This document shows positions 1-7,404 of a stretch of 16,088 nucleotides of DNA, one piece after another. The notes beneath the pieces are model-generated. The model saw only the letters and a program-made list of their open reading frames with translations. It made no database searches and was not told the DNA's origin. Location of the stretch: assembly GCA_030694835.1 (NCBI GenBank), contig JAUYUF010000271.1, positions 1 to 16,088 of the forward strand, given 5' to 3'. Both the position numbers and the translations under genes were made by a program. How positions within the stretch are numbered: the stretch's first letter is position 1; each line of letters starts with the position of its first letter. Source of the DNA: Flavobacteriaceae bacterium (GTDB taxonomy: Bacteria > Bacteroidota > Bacteroidia > Flavobacteriales > Flavobacteriaceae).

Positions 1-755
1 ATGCCCATGAAGCAATAGATTACAAAGTTCGCGAAGGGTTTCCTGGGCGAAAATTTGTAATGGTAGTTGATTTGGCAAAATGTAAAAATGCGCTTAAATG
101 TGTAGATTCTTGCCACAAAGAGCACCACGTACACACACCAAATGCTTGGCTAAAAGTGTTTAAAATGCAAGACAATGATAACTCATCTCCATATTGGATG
201 CCAATGTTTTGTCAACATTGTGATAAACCGGCATGTGTTACAGTTTGCCCAGTAGATGCAACCTTTAAACGTCGTGATGGAATTGTACTTATTGATAATG
301 AACGTTGTATTGGTTGTCGTTTTTGTATGGCAGCTTGTCCTTATAATGTGCGTATTTTTAATTGGGGAGAACCAGTTCAGCCAGGAGTTGAAAAAGATTA
401 TCATGGAACTCCTGAATTTGGAGGAAAACCGAGTCTAAAAGGAACTGTTGATAAGTGTGATTTTTGTCCTCACGCTATTGCAAAAGGAGAACTACCACAT
501 TGCGTTGCAGCATGTCCTACTGGAGCGTATTATTTCGGAGATATTTATGAAGACACGGTTACTAATGGAGACGAAACGTTAAAATTTAGTAAATTACTTA
601 AAGATAAGGCAGGATATCGTTTATATGAAACTATGGGAACCGAACCTAGTATTTATTATTTACCTCCTGTTGATAGGCTTGTCAATTTTGAAGAGGCTGA
701 TTATAGTTACGAGCAGGTAAAACATGTGCCAATTCCAAAAGAAGAAACTAAATAA
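1..755 (+). CDS. Periplasmic four-cluster Fe-S electron-transfer subunit, NrfC/PsrB/TtrB-like (module 1, 5' partial)
   Basis: Iron-sulfur subunit that would pass electrons between the NrfD-like membrane protein encoded next and a redox partner. The frame is open to the left edge (codons from base 3), and the 19 residues before the ATG at 60 align with the module 2 paralogue, so that ATG is internal and the real start lies outside. Counting from it, cysteines form four groups: C8-x5-C14-x3-C18; C-x2-C-x4-C-x3-CP near 51-63; C-x2-C-x2-C-x3-CP near 83-93; and C-x2-C-x11-C-x3-CP near 136-155. The first group lacks the usual second cysteine (Ala11). The paralogue has a Tat signal, so export is likely here too, but that part is not visible. 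The stop is 2 bp before the nrfD-like start, implying an operon. A catalytic subunit could lie upstream. Confidence 0.93.
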   Translation, partial: AHEAIDYKVREGFPGRKFVMVVDLAKCKNALKCVDSCHKEHHVHTPNAWLKVFKMQDNDNSSPYWMPMFCQHCDKPACVTVCPVDATFKRRDGIVLIDNERCIGCRFCMAACPYNVRIFNWGEPVQPGVEKDYHGTPEFGGKPSLKGTVDKCDFCPHAIAKGELPHCVAACPTGAYYFGDIYEDTVTNGDETLKFSKLLKDKAGYRLYETMGTEPSIYYLPPVDRLVNFEEADYSYEQVKHVPIPKEETK

Positions 756-757
756 TT

Positions 758-2068
758 ATGACTACAAGAGAAGAAATTATCAAAAAATTAGCTCCTAAAG
801 AATTTAATAAACTTGGAGTTATATGGGTTTCATTACTATGTATTGTTTCCCTTGCGGGTATAATAGCTTATATAGATCAAATAATTAGAGGATTAGAAGT
901 AACCAATCTACGCGATTATGCTATTTGGGGAGTGTATATTTCAAACTTCGTTTTTTTTGTTGCGACAAGTTTTGTGGGTGCGTTTACAGCATCTATCTTG
1001 CGTTTATCACAAAAAAAGTGGAGAACTCCATTAGTAAGAATTGCTGAAATGGTAGCAGTATCTGCTATTGCTATGGCGGGTGTGGCTATTATTTTAGATA
1101 TGGGTAGACCAGATAGAATTCATTACCTATTTATCTATCCACGATTACAATCGCCAATTGCTTGGGATATTATTATTATCACTATTTACTTAGCATTTAG
1201 TATAATGCTACTTTATATTCCAAATATCCCTGATTTTGCTATTTTAAAGAAACATCATCAAGACAAACCATTTTTGAGCAAGGTCTACGGATTTTTAGCA
1301 ATTAATTGGTCGGGCAGTGCTAATCAAATAAAAATACACCAAAAAACAATTAAAGTAATTGCTGTGACAATGATTCCGTTAGCTTTGATTTTACAATCGG
1401 TAGATGCGTGGTTATTTTCAACAACCTATAGAATCGGTTGGGATAGTACCAATTTGGGCCCTTATTTTATTGCTGGTGCATTTGTTGCTGGAACAGGAGC
1501 CTTAATTACTGCAGTTTATATGGTTCGTAAGTTCAATAATTTGGAAGAATTCATAACAGAAAAGCATTTTGATAAATTAGGTAGATTATTAGTATTTGCT
1601 TGTTTGGTTTATTTATACTTTAATATGAATGAATATTTAGTTCCTGCTTTTAAATCAACACAAGGAGAAGTGGAACATTTAATGGCATTGTTTTTTGGAG
1701 ATTATTCGTTAATGTTTTGGTTTTCTGTAGGTGGTGGATTAATTCTTCCGTCTATTTTACTGATGTTTAGAAAAATGCGAAAACCATTCCCAATGTTTAT
1801 TATTGCTATTTTAGTTGTGGTAACCTCATGGTGGAAACGTTATATTATTGTATCTCCTGCTTTATTACATCCATTTATGCCAATACAAGGAGTTCCAGAA
1901 GAATGGAATCATTATTTCCCTTCGTTGCATGAGTGGCTAATAACTGGAGGTACTTTAGCTTTATCGATGTTAATCATCACAATATTTGTGCGTTTTATAC
2001 CAGTAGTACCAATTCAGCGCACTATAGATGAAATGGGAATTACTGAAACTGAAAACGACAAAAACTAA
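758..2068 (+). CDS. NrfD/PsrC-family integral membrane quinone-interacting subunit (module 1)
   Basis: Polytopic membrane protein expected to bind menaquinol or menaquinone and exchange electrons with the adjacent Fe-S subunit. The 436 residues contain about ten hydrophobic segments (roughly 18-40, 54-83, 91-113, 132-154, 198-221, 233-256, 275-299, 314-338, 343-372, 393-420). That is more like the larger PsrC/ActC forms than the 8-helix minimum. The family loop motif D-x-G-R-P-x-R is intact (D114 to R120) and is followed by SPIAWD at 132-137. The start follows the Fe-S stop by 2 bp, and the next gene begins 5 bp after this stop, so translation is probably coupled. Family membership is clear. 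Substrate direction (quinol oxidation or quinone reduction) cannot be told from sequence. ActC of alternative complex III is a relative, but no ActA, ActB fusion, ActD or ActF is visible. Confidence 0.93.
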   Translation: MTTREEIIKKLAPKEFNKLGVIWVSLLCIVSLAGIIAYIDQIIRGLEVTNLRDYAIWGVYISNFVFFVATSFVGAFTASILRLSQKKWRTPLVRIAEMVAVSAIAMAGVAIILDMGRPDRIHYLFIYPRLQSPIAWDIIIITIYLAFSIMLLYIPNIPDFAILKKHHQDKPFLSKVYGFLAINWSGSANQIKIHQKTIKVIAVTMIPLALILQSVDAWLFSTTYRIGWDSTNLGPYFIAGAFVAGTGALITAVYMVRKFNNLEEFITEKHFDKLGRLLVFACLVYLYFNMNEYLVPAFKSTQGEVEHLMALFFGDYSLMFWFSVGGGLILPSILLMFRKMRKPFPMFIIAILVVVTSWWKRYIIVSPALLHPFMPIQGVPEEWNHYFPSLHEWLITGGTLALSMLIITIFVRFIPVVPIQRTIDEMGITETENDKN

Positions 2069-2073
2069 GAGCA

Positions 2074-2919
2074 ATGAAAACAAGAAATTATATAAAATCG
2101 TTTGCTTCTATCCTAATGATAGTAGCCTTTATTGGAAGCTCATTTGTAGTTAATGCTCAAGAGGAAAAACAAAGCCTTAGCGTTGGGTTAACCTACCATA
2201 AAATTGCAGGAGGAGATTCTTTTCTTAAAATTTCAACTAGTTTTAAAGGAGAAGATGGATGGCAAGATGCAGCCATTGTTCCTTTTGAAGTAGTTAAAAT
2301 TGGTGATGATGAAGTATTATTAGGAAGTGGTTCAACTGATAAACACGGGAAAGCAAAATTTGTTTTTCCTAAAGGAATTATTACTAATGAAAATTCAATT
2401 GAAGTTCGAATAGTAGATCATCCAACATATGAAGATACAGCAGAAATGCTTGATTTTAAAGATGTTAATTTAACTGCAGAACTAACAGTAAATGAGAATA
2501 CAAAGCAAATTACAGCAACTTTAAAAGATGTTGATGGAAATCCAATTGTTGATGAAGGATTAAAAGTACAAGTTAAACGTTTGTTTAAAGGATTAAATGT
2601 TGGAGATGATGCTTATTATACAGATGAAAACGGTATGATTGTTGTCGATATAGAAGAAGAATATAAAAGTTTTGACGGTAATTTGATCTTTGAAGTAACA
2701 TTAGAAGAACATGATGAGTATGGTACTGTTAAGGTACAAATGCCTGCTGATTTCGGAATTTCAGGCACCGATTTATCTACCTTTGATGACAGAACCATGT
2801 GGTCTCCTGCAAATAAAACTCCTTTATTCATGTTAATATTTCCTAACTTGGTTTTATTAGGGATAATCGGAGTTTTTGTATATTTGATAATGAATTTAAT
2901 AAAAATTAGTAAATCTTAA
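2074..2919 (+). CDS. Exported, C-terminally membrane-anchored protein with two Ig-like/beta-sandwich repeats (module 1)
   Basis: I do not recognise a named family. The 281-residue protein has an N-terminal signal peptide (hydrophobic core about 11-26, likely cut near VVNAQ), a long acidic region, and one C-terminal transmembrane segment (about 252-275) with a short basic tail, so the body should sit in the periplasm. The middle looks like two beta domains. Each has a line of the form (L/V)xGxxxTDxxGxAxF or YTDENGMIVVDI, typical of carboxypeptidase-regulatory or bacterial Ig-like folds. There are no haem or Fe-S motifs and no cysteine clusters. A paralogue occupies the same slot in module 2, so it is probably a structural or docking subunit for the Fe-S/NrfD/cytochrome assembly. 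That role is inferred from synteny only. Confidence 0.85.
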   Translation: MKTRNYIKSFASILMIVAFIGSSFVVNAQEEKQSLSVGLTYHKIAGGDSFLKISTSFKGEDGWQDAAIVPFEVVKIGDDEVLLGSGSTDKHGKAKFVFPKGIITNENSIEVRIVDHPTYEDTAEMLDFKDVNLTAELTVNENTKQITATLKDVDGNPIVDEGLKVQVKRLFKGLNVGDDAYYTDENGMIVVDIEEEYKSFDGNLIFEVTLEEHDEYGTVKVQMPADFGISGTDLSTFDDRTMWSPANKTPLFMLIFPNLVLLGIIGVFVYLIMNLIKISKS

Positions 2920-2931
2920 AATTAGTAAATT

Positions 2932-3315
2932 ATGAAACAAGTTGGAATTTTATTTATGGTAGCAGTTTTTGCTATAGGATTAGTATCTTTTACCGTTGCT
3001 CAAGAGCCATGGAAAGTACCAGCAAAAGATGCTGCAGTTAAAAATCCGGTTAAAGAAGATCTTAAAGAAGCTAAAACTATTTACATGCAACATTGTAAAG
3101 CATGTCATGGCACAAAAGGTTTAGGCGATGGCCCTAAAGCTAAAAACATGAAAGGTGACTTAGGAGATTTCTCTTCTGCAGCTTTCCACAAACAAACAGA
3201 TGGTGAACTTTTCTACAAAACTAAAGTTGGAAGAGCGGATATGCCAAACTTCAAAAAATTATCTGATGAAGAGATTTGGTTAGCTGTTCACTATATGAGA
3301 TCTTTAAAACAATAA
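2932..3315 (+). CDS. Small periplasmic monohaem cytochrome c (module 1)
   Basis: Electron carrier of the class I type. The 127 residues begin with a signal peptide (core about 5-20, likely cleaved after TVA before QEPW). One haem site is present, C55-K-A-C58-H59, with Met104 in the RADMP segment as the likely distal iron ligand. The mature N-terminus carries the W-K-V-P-A-K-D...K-N-P motif shared by all three cytochromes in the window. It is the last gene of module 1, 12 bp after the anchored beta-domain gene and followed by a strong terminator, so it probably accepts from or donates to the Fe-S/NrfD complex. The partner oxidase or reductase is not visible. Confidence 0.94.
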   Translation: MKQVGILFMVAVFAIGLVSFTVAQEPWKVPAKDAAVKNPVKEDLKEAKTIYMQHCKACHGTKGLGDGPKAKNMKGDLGDFSSAAFHKQTDGELFYKTKVGRADMPNFKKLSDEEIWLAVHYMRSLKQ

Positions 3316-3330
3316 ATTACTTTGCTTACT

Positions 3331-3359
3331 AAAAACCGGAGAATTCTCCGGTTTTTTTT
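3331..3359 (+). terminator. Intrinsic terminator after module 1
   Basis: An 11-bp perfect stem (3331-3341 with 3346-3356), with core ACCGGAG/CTCCGGT and loop AATT, runs into a T tract. It lies 15 bp after the cytochrome stop and separates module 1 from module 2. The A-tract/T-tract symmetry means it could also work on the other strand. Confidence 0.9.
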
Positions 3360-3412
3360 GTACAATAATTTTAATATTTCATGTTAGATTAGAAATATGA
3401 AATTACAATAAA

Positions 3413-3426
3413 ATGATATTTATCAT
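3413..3426. promoter_or_regulatory. FNR/CRP-family-like inverted repeat in the module 2 upstream region
   Basis: A perfect 14-bp inverted repeat, ATGATA-TT-TATCAT, contains TGAT-N4-ATCA, the core of the FNR/CRP-family consensus TTGAT-N4-ATCAA. It sits about 180 bp before the module 2 start codon, in the 289-bp gap 3316-3604. That gap otherwise holds the module 1 terminator, a candidate promoter and AT-rich DNA. An oxygen- or redox-responsive regulator would suit the gene content, but binding is inferred and such short AT-rich palindromes arise by chance. Confidence 0.3.
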
Positions 3427-3458
3427 GTTTTATATAGTTTTTAATGAATACATTTATG

Positions 3459-3492
3459 TTGATTAAAACCGATAATTTGATAAGTATACTTG
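3459..3492 (+). promoter_or_regulatory. Candidate Bacteroidota-type promoter for module 2
   Basis: TTG at 3459-3461 is followed 23 bp later by TATACTTG (3485-3492), one mismatch from the TAnnTTTG -7 box of flavobacterial promoters, at the upper end of the usual spacing. It would give a leader of about 105 nt before the Fe-S gene at 3605. This is the best match I see between the module 1 terminator and that gene. It is weak evidence without a mapped transcript end. Confidence 0.35.
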
Positions 3493-3496
3493 ATAA
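3477..3496. repeat. Direct repeat TTGATAA, 13-bp period
   Basis: TTGATAA occurs at 3477-3483 and again at 3490-3496, with the palindrome AAGTATACTT (3482-3491) between and overlapping them. A third TTGAT is at 3459-3463. The array overlaps the candidate -7 element, so it could be an operator. No regulator is identified. Confidence 0.5.
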
Positions 3497-3604
3497 AAGT
3501 AAGTGTTAGATTTCCTGATTAACGGCAAAGTATTTTAAATCTTCCTCACATTAGGTTAATCTGTTTTATTATATAAAAGTTATATTAATTTAATATGTTT
3601 TGTT

Positions 3605-4582
3605 ATGGAAAATAATAAAACTGAGAAAGAAACGGATAGACGGAAATTCTTAAAATTAGGATTATTGTCTAGCGTGTCTGTGGTTGCAGGCACTTCATTA
3701 GTTTCTAACTTAGCATCAGTCGATGAAAAACTTCAGAGTGAAAAAATTAGATTGCTAACACCAGAGGGGAAAATTGTTGAGGTAGATGCTACCAACATTA
3801 ACAAATACCCGGAAGCCCACATTACACCTACTGAATCTAGGAAAGGTATACCAAATAGAAAATTTGTAATGGTTATCGATTTAGCTAAATGCAACAACGC
3901 TAGAAGTTGCGTGGAAAGTTGTCAAAAGGCACATCAGCTAGATTATCACGATGAGTTTATGAAAATTCTACTAATTCAGAACAATGAAGAAGACGCTCCT
4001 TATTGGTTTCCAAAACCATGTTTTCATTGTGATGAACCTCCTTGTGTCACAGTTTGTCCAACAGGTGCTACATTTAAAAGGGACGATAATATTGTTTTAG
4101 TAGACAATAATCGTTGTATTGGATGTAAATTTTGTATTACAAGTTGCCCTTATTCGGCAAGAATATTTAATTGGGGACACAAGGCCAAATTCGATAACAA
4201 AGACATTCCCTATTCACCAGAAACAGGTATTCCAGGTACAGAAGGAACTGTGATGAAGTGTGACTTTTGTCCTGATTTATTAAGGCAAGGTGAATTGCCT
4301 CATTGTGCAAAAGCGTGTCCTATGGGTGTAATTTATTTTGGCGACAAAAATGAGGATATCGTTACAAACGGAATTGAGACTCTAAGGTTTTCTAAATTAA
4401 TTAAAGATAGAGTTGGCTATCGTCATTTAGAGCACTTAGGAACAAAACCTAACGTTTATTATTTGCCAGCTGTAAACAGAGATTTTCCTTTAGAAAGAGG
4501 ACTGGATAAGGATGAAGAAATACTTGAGCGGTATAAAAATGTTCCTTTTATTGAAGAATTCATAAAATCATCTAAAATTTAA
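3605..4582 (+). CDS. Tat-exported four-cluster Fe-S electron-transfer subunit, NrfC/PsrB/TtrB-like (module 2)
   Basis: Paralogue of the left-edge Fe-S gene, complete at 325 residues. The N-terminus carries a Tat signal, DRRKFLK at 11-17 followed by a hydrophobic stretch to about 34, so the folded cluster protein is exported to the periplasm. Cysteines: C96, C102, C106; C139, C142, C147, C151; C171, C174, C177, C181; C219, C222, C234, C238. That is 15 rather than the usual 16, with Ala99 where the second cysteine of motif I should be. The C-terminal half closely matches the paralogue (shared ELPHC, YFGD, VTNG). It begins module 2, with a terminator upstream and the nrfD-like gene 18 bp downstream. 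It should shuttle electrons between the NrfD-like protein and a periplasmic partner. No molybdopterin subunit is encoded in this operon. Confidence 0.95.
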   Translation: MENNKTEKETDRRKFLKLGLLSSVSVVAGTSLVSNLASVDEKLQSEKIRLLTPEGKIVEVDATNINKYPEAHITPTESRKGIPNRKFVMVIDLAKCNNARSCVESCQKAHQLDYHDEFMKILLIQNNEEDAPYWFPKPCFHCDEPPCVTVCPTGATFKRDDNIVLVDNNRCIGCKFCITSCPYSARIFNWGHKAKFDNKDIPYSPETGIPGTEGTVMKCDFCPDLLRQGELPHCAKACPMGVIYFGDKNEDIVTNGIETLRFSKLIKDRVGYRHLEHLGTKPNVYYLPAVNRDFPLERGLDKDEEILERYKNVPFIEEFIKSSKI

Positions 4583-4600
4583 CTTTAATAACGCTTTATC

Positions 4601-5944
4601 ATGGATTTAGCTAATAGAAAAAAAGAATTAGTAGAAGAATTTTCGCCAATGATAGTGAAAACCAGTTTATGGGGTAAGTTATGGATTGGTGGATTAATAG
4701 CAATAATTTTAGTTGGATTATATGCCTTTTTTGTCCAGATCCAGAAGGGACATGAAATTACAGGAATGAGAGATAATGTAGTATGGGGTATTTATATCAT
4801 AAACTTTATTTTTTTTGTAGGTATTAGTTACTCTGGCGCTTTTATCTCTGGGATATTACACTTTTATGAGACATCTTGGAAAAATTCCATTTCTAGAATT
4901 ATTGAAATTATGACTGTTTTATCATTAGTAATTGGGCCTATTTTCATATTACTATGTATCGGAAGATTAGATAGGTTACATTATTTATTTCTCTACCCAA
5001 GAATTCAATCACCTATTACGTGGGATATTATTGCAATTATGACTGACTTAATTGGTTGTTTTATTTATTTATTGCTAACATTTATTCCTGACTTCGCAAT
5101 CTTAAGAGATAGTAAAGAATTAGAAATTCCAAGTTGGAGAAGGAAAATGTACAAATTTTTAGCAATTGGTTATAAAGACACTCCTACACAAAGTAAAAGA
5201 TTACATAAAATTAAAAATATTATGTCAGCTATGATTATTGCGTTGGCAATTGTTGCTTATACTGTATTAGCTTGGATTTTTAGTCTAACCCTACAGCCAG
5301 GGTGGAATAGTACCATTTTTGCAACATATTTTATTATAGCTGGTTTATATTCCGGAGTTAGTGTAATAATAATTTCCATGTACGTCATTAGAAGAGTATA
5401 TAAATTAGAAAATTACCTTAAAAAAATTCATTTTATTGGCGCCGGAATTGTTTTGTTAGTAATATCATTACTCTATGGGTACTTTACATTTAGTGAGTAT
5501 TTTGCAAAATGGTTTAGTCATAAAACATCTGACACTAATTTGTTAAACACACTTTTTGGCAGGTATTTCTGGGAATTTATTTTAGCAAATTATATAGGTA
5601 TAATAATTCCTATAATTATTTTATTTTTTAAAAAATTAAGAACTATAAAATCAATTACATTTGCCGCTATCGTTGCAGTATTAGGTATGTGGTTAAATAG
5701 ATATATAATTGTTGTTCCAACACTAGAAACACCTTTTTTACCTATTCAAGACACTAGAACTGAATATCTTTTTTATTCAGCAACTTGGGTTGAGTTTGCA
5801 TTAAGTTTTGCAGGAATCGCTGCATTCTTTTTATTCTTTACACTTTTGATAAAACTAGTTCCTATTATTCCAATGTCAGGAATTATTGAACACGAAAGAA
5901 AAGTAATTAAAAAAACTAAAAATTATACTGATGGACTGGAATAA
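4601..5944 (+). CDS. NrfD/PsrC-family integral membrane subunit (module 2), altered loop motif
   Basis: Paralogue of the module 1 NrfD-like protein, 447 residues with about ten hydrophobic segments in the same layout. Conserved stretches include VWGIYIINF near 61-69 and SPITWD at 137-142. The family motif D-x-G-R-P-x-R reads C119-I-G-R-L-D-R: the acidic residue and the proline are both replaced, whereas module 1 keeps them. As this loop lies by the quinone pocket in PsrC/ActC-type structures, quinone binding or protonation may differ, or the protein may have relaxed constraint. The rest of the frame is intact, arguing against a dead gene. The 3' end overlaps the next gene by 14 bp, indicating translational coupling. 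Confidence 0.92.
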   Translation: MDLANRKKELVEEFSPMIVKTSLWGKLWIGGLIAIILVGLYAFFVQIQKGHEITGMRDNVVWGIYIINFIFFVGISYSGAFISGILHFYETSWKNSISRIIEIMTVLSLVIGPIFILLCIGRLDRLHYLFLYPRIQSPITWDIIAIMTDLIGCFIYLLLTFIPDFAILRDSKELEIPSWRRKMYKFLAIGYKDTPTQSKRLHKIKNIMSAMIIALAIVAYTVLAWIFSLTLQPGWNSTIFATYFIIAGLYSGVSVIIISMYVIRRVYKLENYLKKIHFIGAGIVLLVISLLYGYFTFSEYFAKWFSHKTSDTNLLNTLFGRYFWEFILANYIGIIIPIIILFFKKLRTIKSITFAAIVAVLGMWLNRYIIVVPTLETPFLPIQDTRTEYLFYSATWVEFALSFAGIAAFFLFFTLLIKLVPIIPMSGIIEHERKVIKKTKNYTDGLE

Positions 5945-6845
5945 AAATAAAAACAGATTTATTATCTCTTTGATTGTCATATTATTATTCAGTTTGAATA
6001 GTAATTCTCAAGAATTTGATGCTGAAAAATACAGAATGTTGTATAATTTTAAAACAGTTAAACAAGCAGATAATACTAGATTGCTAGAAGTAAGTTTTAA
6101 CGCAAGAAATAATGAAGATACAAAAGATATAATACCAGTATTTGGAGCTGAAATTAAATTTTATTCTTCATTAGAGGAAAAAGAAATGTTACTTGGTTCC
6201 TCTAAAACCACCAAAGAAGGAATCGCTAAATTGATACTTCCTGGAAATCAAAAATACTTAACTAATAAAGATGGTAATATCACTTTAAATGCTCGATTTG
6301 AAGGTAGCGACAAGTTAAGTGAAGAATCAGAAGAAATCATCTTTAAAAATGTACACTTAGAATTGGATTTAAAAGAAATTGAAGGGATTAAAACGGCAAT
6401 TGCAACAGTGTATACTATTAATAATTTAGGCGAAAAAATTCCTGTAGAAACAGATATTTCGCTTTATGTAAATAGTATGTTTGCTAAAATGAAAATTGGA
6501 GAAGGCTCTATTACTGATGGCGAATTTGAATATCACTTTGAATTTCCTACAGACTTGCCTGGAGACATTAATGATAATTTAACAGCTTATTTAATGATAG
6601 AAGATCATGAAGAATTTGGCAATGTAATTCAAAAGAAAACTGCAAAATGGGGTGTATTTCATCAACATAAAAAAGAGAAAAAACTTACTCTATGGTCTCA
6701 ATATGCTCCAATTTGGATGTATGTTGTATTAACAATATTATTAGTAGGGGTTTGGGCAAATTATGTATATACTATTATAAATCTATTTAAAATAAAAAAT
6801 GAGCCAGATGCTTTTGAAACTAAAAACATTATTAGAAATACTTAA
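5931..6845 (+). CDS. Exported, C-terminally membrane-anchored protein with beta-sandwich repeats (module 2)
   Basis: Positional and sequence paralogue of the module 1 anchored protein, 304 residues. It has a signal peptide (core about 10-22, likely cut near SNSQ) and an acidic beta-rich body. LLGSSKTTKEGIAKL near 86-100 matches LLGSGSTDKHGKAKF in the paralogue, and IEDHEEFGNV near 223-232 matches LEEHDEYGTV. One transmembrane segment follows near 260-285, with a longer polar tail than in module 1. No cofactor motif is present. It starts inside the end of the NrfD-like gene (14-bp overlap), so the two products are probably made together and assemble in one complex. The function is unrecognised; a structural subunit or cytochrome docking platform is my inference. 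Similarity to the paralogue is lower than for the cytochromes, suggesting the body is free to drift. Confidence 0.85.
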   Translation: MDWNKNKNRFIISLIVILLFSLNSNSQEFDAEKYRMLYNFKTVKQADNTRLLEVSFNARNNEDTKDIIPVFGAEIKFYSSLEEKEMLLGSSKTTKEGIAKLILPGNQKYLTNKDGNITLNARFEGSDKLSEESEEIIFKNVHLELDLKEIEGIKTAIATVYTINNLGEKIPVETDISLYVNSMFAKMKIGEGSITDGEFEYHFEFPTDLPGDINDNLTAYLMIEDHEEFGNVIQKKTAKWGVFHQHKKEKKLTLWSQYAPIWMYVVLTILLVGVWANYVYTIINLFKIKNEPDAFETKNIIRNT

Positions 6846-6900
6846 AATGAAATTATGCTGAGTAATAAATATTTGAATTAAAAACTTAAATTAGATAACT

Positions 6901-7293
6901 ATGAAACAAATTAGAATTATTTTAATGACAGCTGTTTTTGCTATCGGAATGGTGTCTTTTGTTAATGCTCAAGAATGGGTGGTGCCCGCAAAAGATAAAG
7001 CAATGAAAAACCCAGTTGAAGCTTCTAAAGAAAATTTAAAAGAAGCAAAAACACTTTATGACATTCAATGTAAATCTTGTCATGGAGCAAAAGGTTTAGG
7101 TGACGGCACAAAAGCTAAAAGTATGAAAGGTGATTTAGGTGATTTTTCTTCTGCTAAATTCCACGCACAAACTGATGGTGAATTGTTCTACAAAACTAAA
7201 GTTGGTAGAGCTGATATGCCTGGATACTCTAAAAAATTAAATGATGAAGAGATCTGGTTAACAGTTATTTACATGAGATCTTTAAAAAAATAA
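6901..7293 (+). CDS. Small periplasmic monohaem cytochrome c (module 2)
   Basis: Close paralogue of the module 1 cytochrome, 130 residues. The signal peptide (core about 5-20) ends at VNAQ/EW. Haem attachment is C57-K-S-C60-H61, with Met106 in RADMP as the likely sixth ligand. The mature protein opens with WVVPAKD and KNP, as in the other two copies. The C-terminal half (GDLGDFSSA, TDGELFYKTKVGR, YMRSLKK) is nearly invariant among the three, pointing to a fixed docking surface. It follows the anchored protein by 55 bp and is followed by a terminator, so it closes module 2. A 41-bp stretch is identical in DNA to the downstream lipoprotein cytochrome gene. Confidence 0.94.
   Translation: MKQIRIILMTAVFAIGMVSFVNAQEWVVPAKDKAMKNPVEASKENLKEAKTLYDIQCKSCHGAKGLGDGTKAKSMKGDLGDFSSAKFHAQTDGELFYKTKVGRADMPGYSKKLNDEEIWLTVIYMRSLKK
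7111..7151 (+). repeat. 41-bp exact repeat, copy A (in the module 2 cytochrome)
   Basis: This stretch, encoding KAKSMKGDLGDFSS, is identical base for base to 7945-7985. The corresponding part of the module 1 cytochrome has synonymous differences (for example GAC for GAT and GGA for GGT). The two downstream copies are therefore closer in DNA than either is to copy 1, consistent with recent duplication or gene conversion. Confidence 0.9.
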
Positions 7294-7314
7294 ATAATTA
7301 AGTATAACTTATTG

Positions 7315-7339
7315 AACCGGGTTTATCCCGGTTTTTTTT
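7315..7339 (+). terminator. Intrinsic terminator after module 2
   Basis: A 7-bp stem, AACCGGG (7315-7321) with CCCGGTT (7327-7333), has a 5-base loop and continues as a T tract to 7339. It lies about 20 bp after the cytochrome stop and likely separates the lipoprotein cytochrome into its own transcript or reduces its expression. Confidence 0.88.
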
Positions 7340-7404
7340 ATGATTTTTAATTTTTAAATATTTTTCAAAATATTGTATCTTAGAGAATAAATTAAAAATA
7401 AATT

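Noticed and set aside
60..62. ATG at 60 as start of the first Fe-S gene
   Set aside because: The frame is open back to base 3, and the upstream residues (including GFPGRKFV) align with the paralogue, so the ATG is internal and the gene is cut by the window edge.
2616..2831. 71-codon minus-strand frame inside the anchored beta-domain gene
   Set aside because: Shadow frame opposite a well-supported gene, with no start context or recognisable motif.
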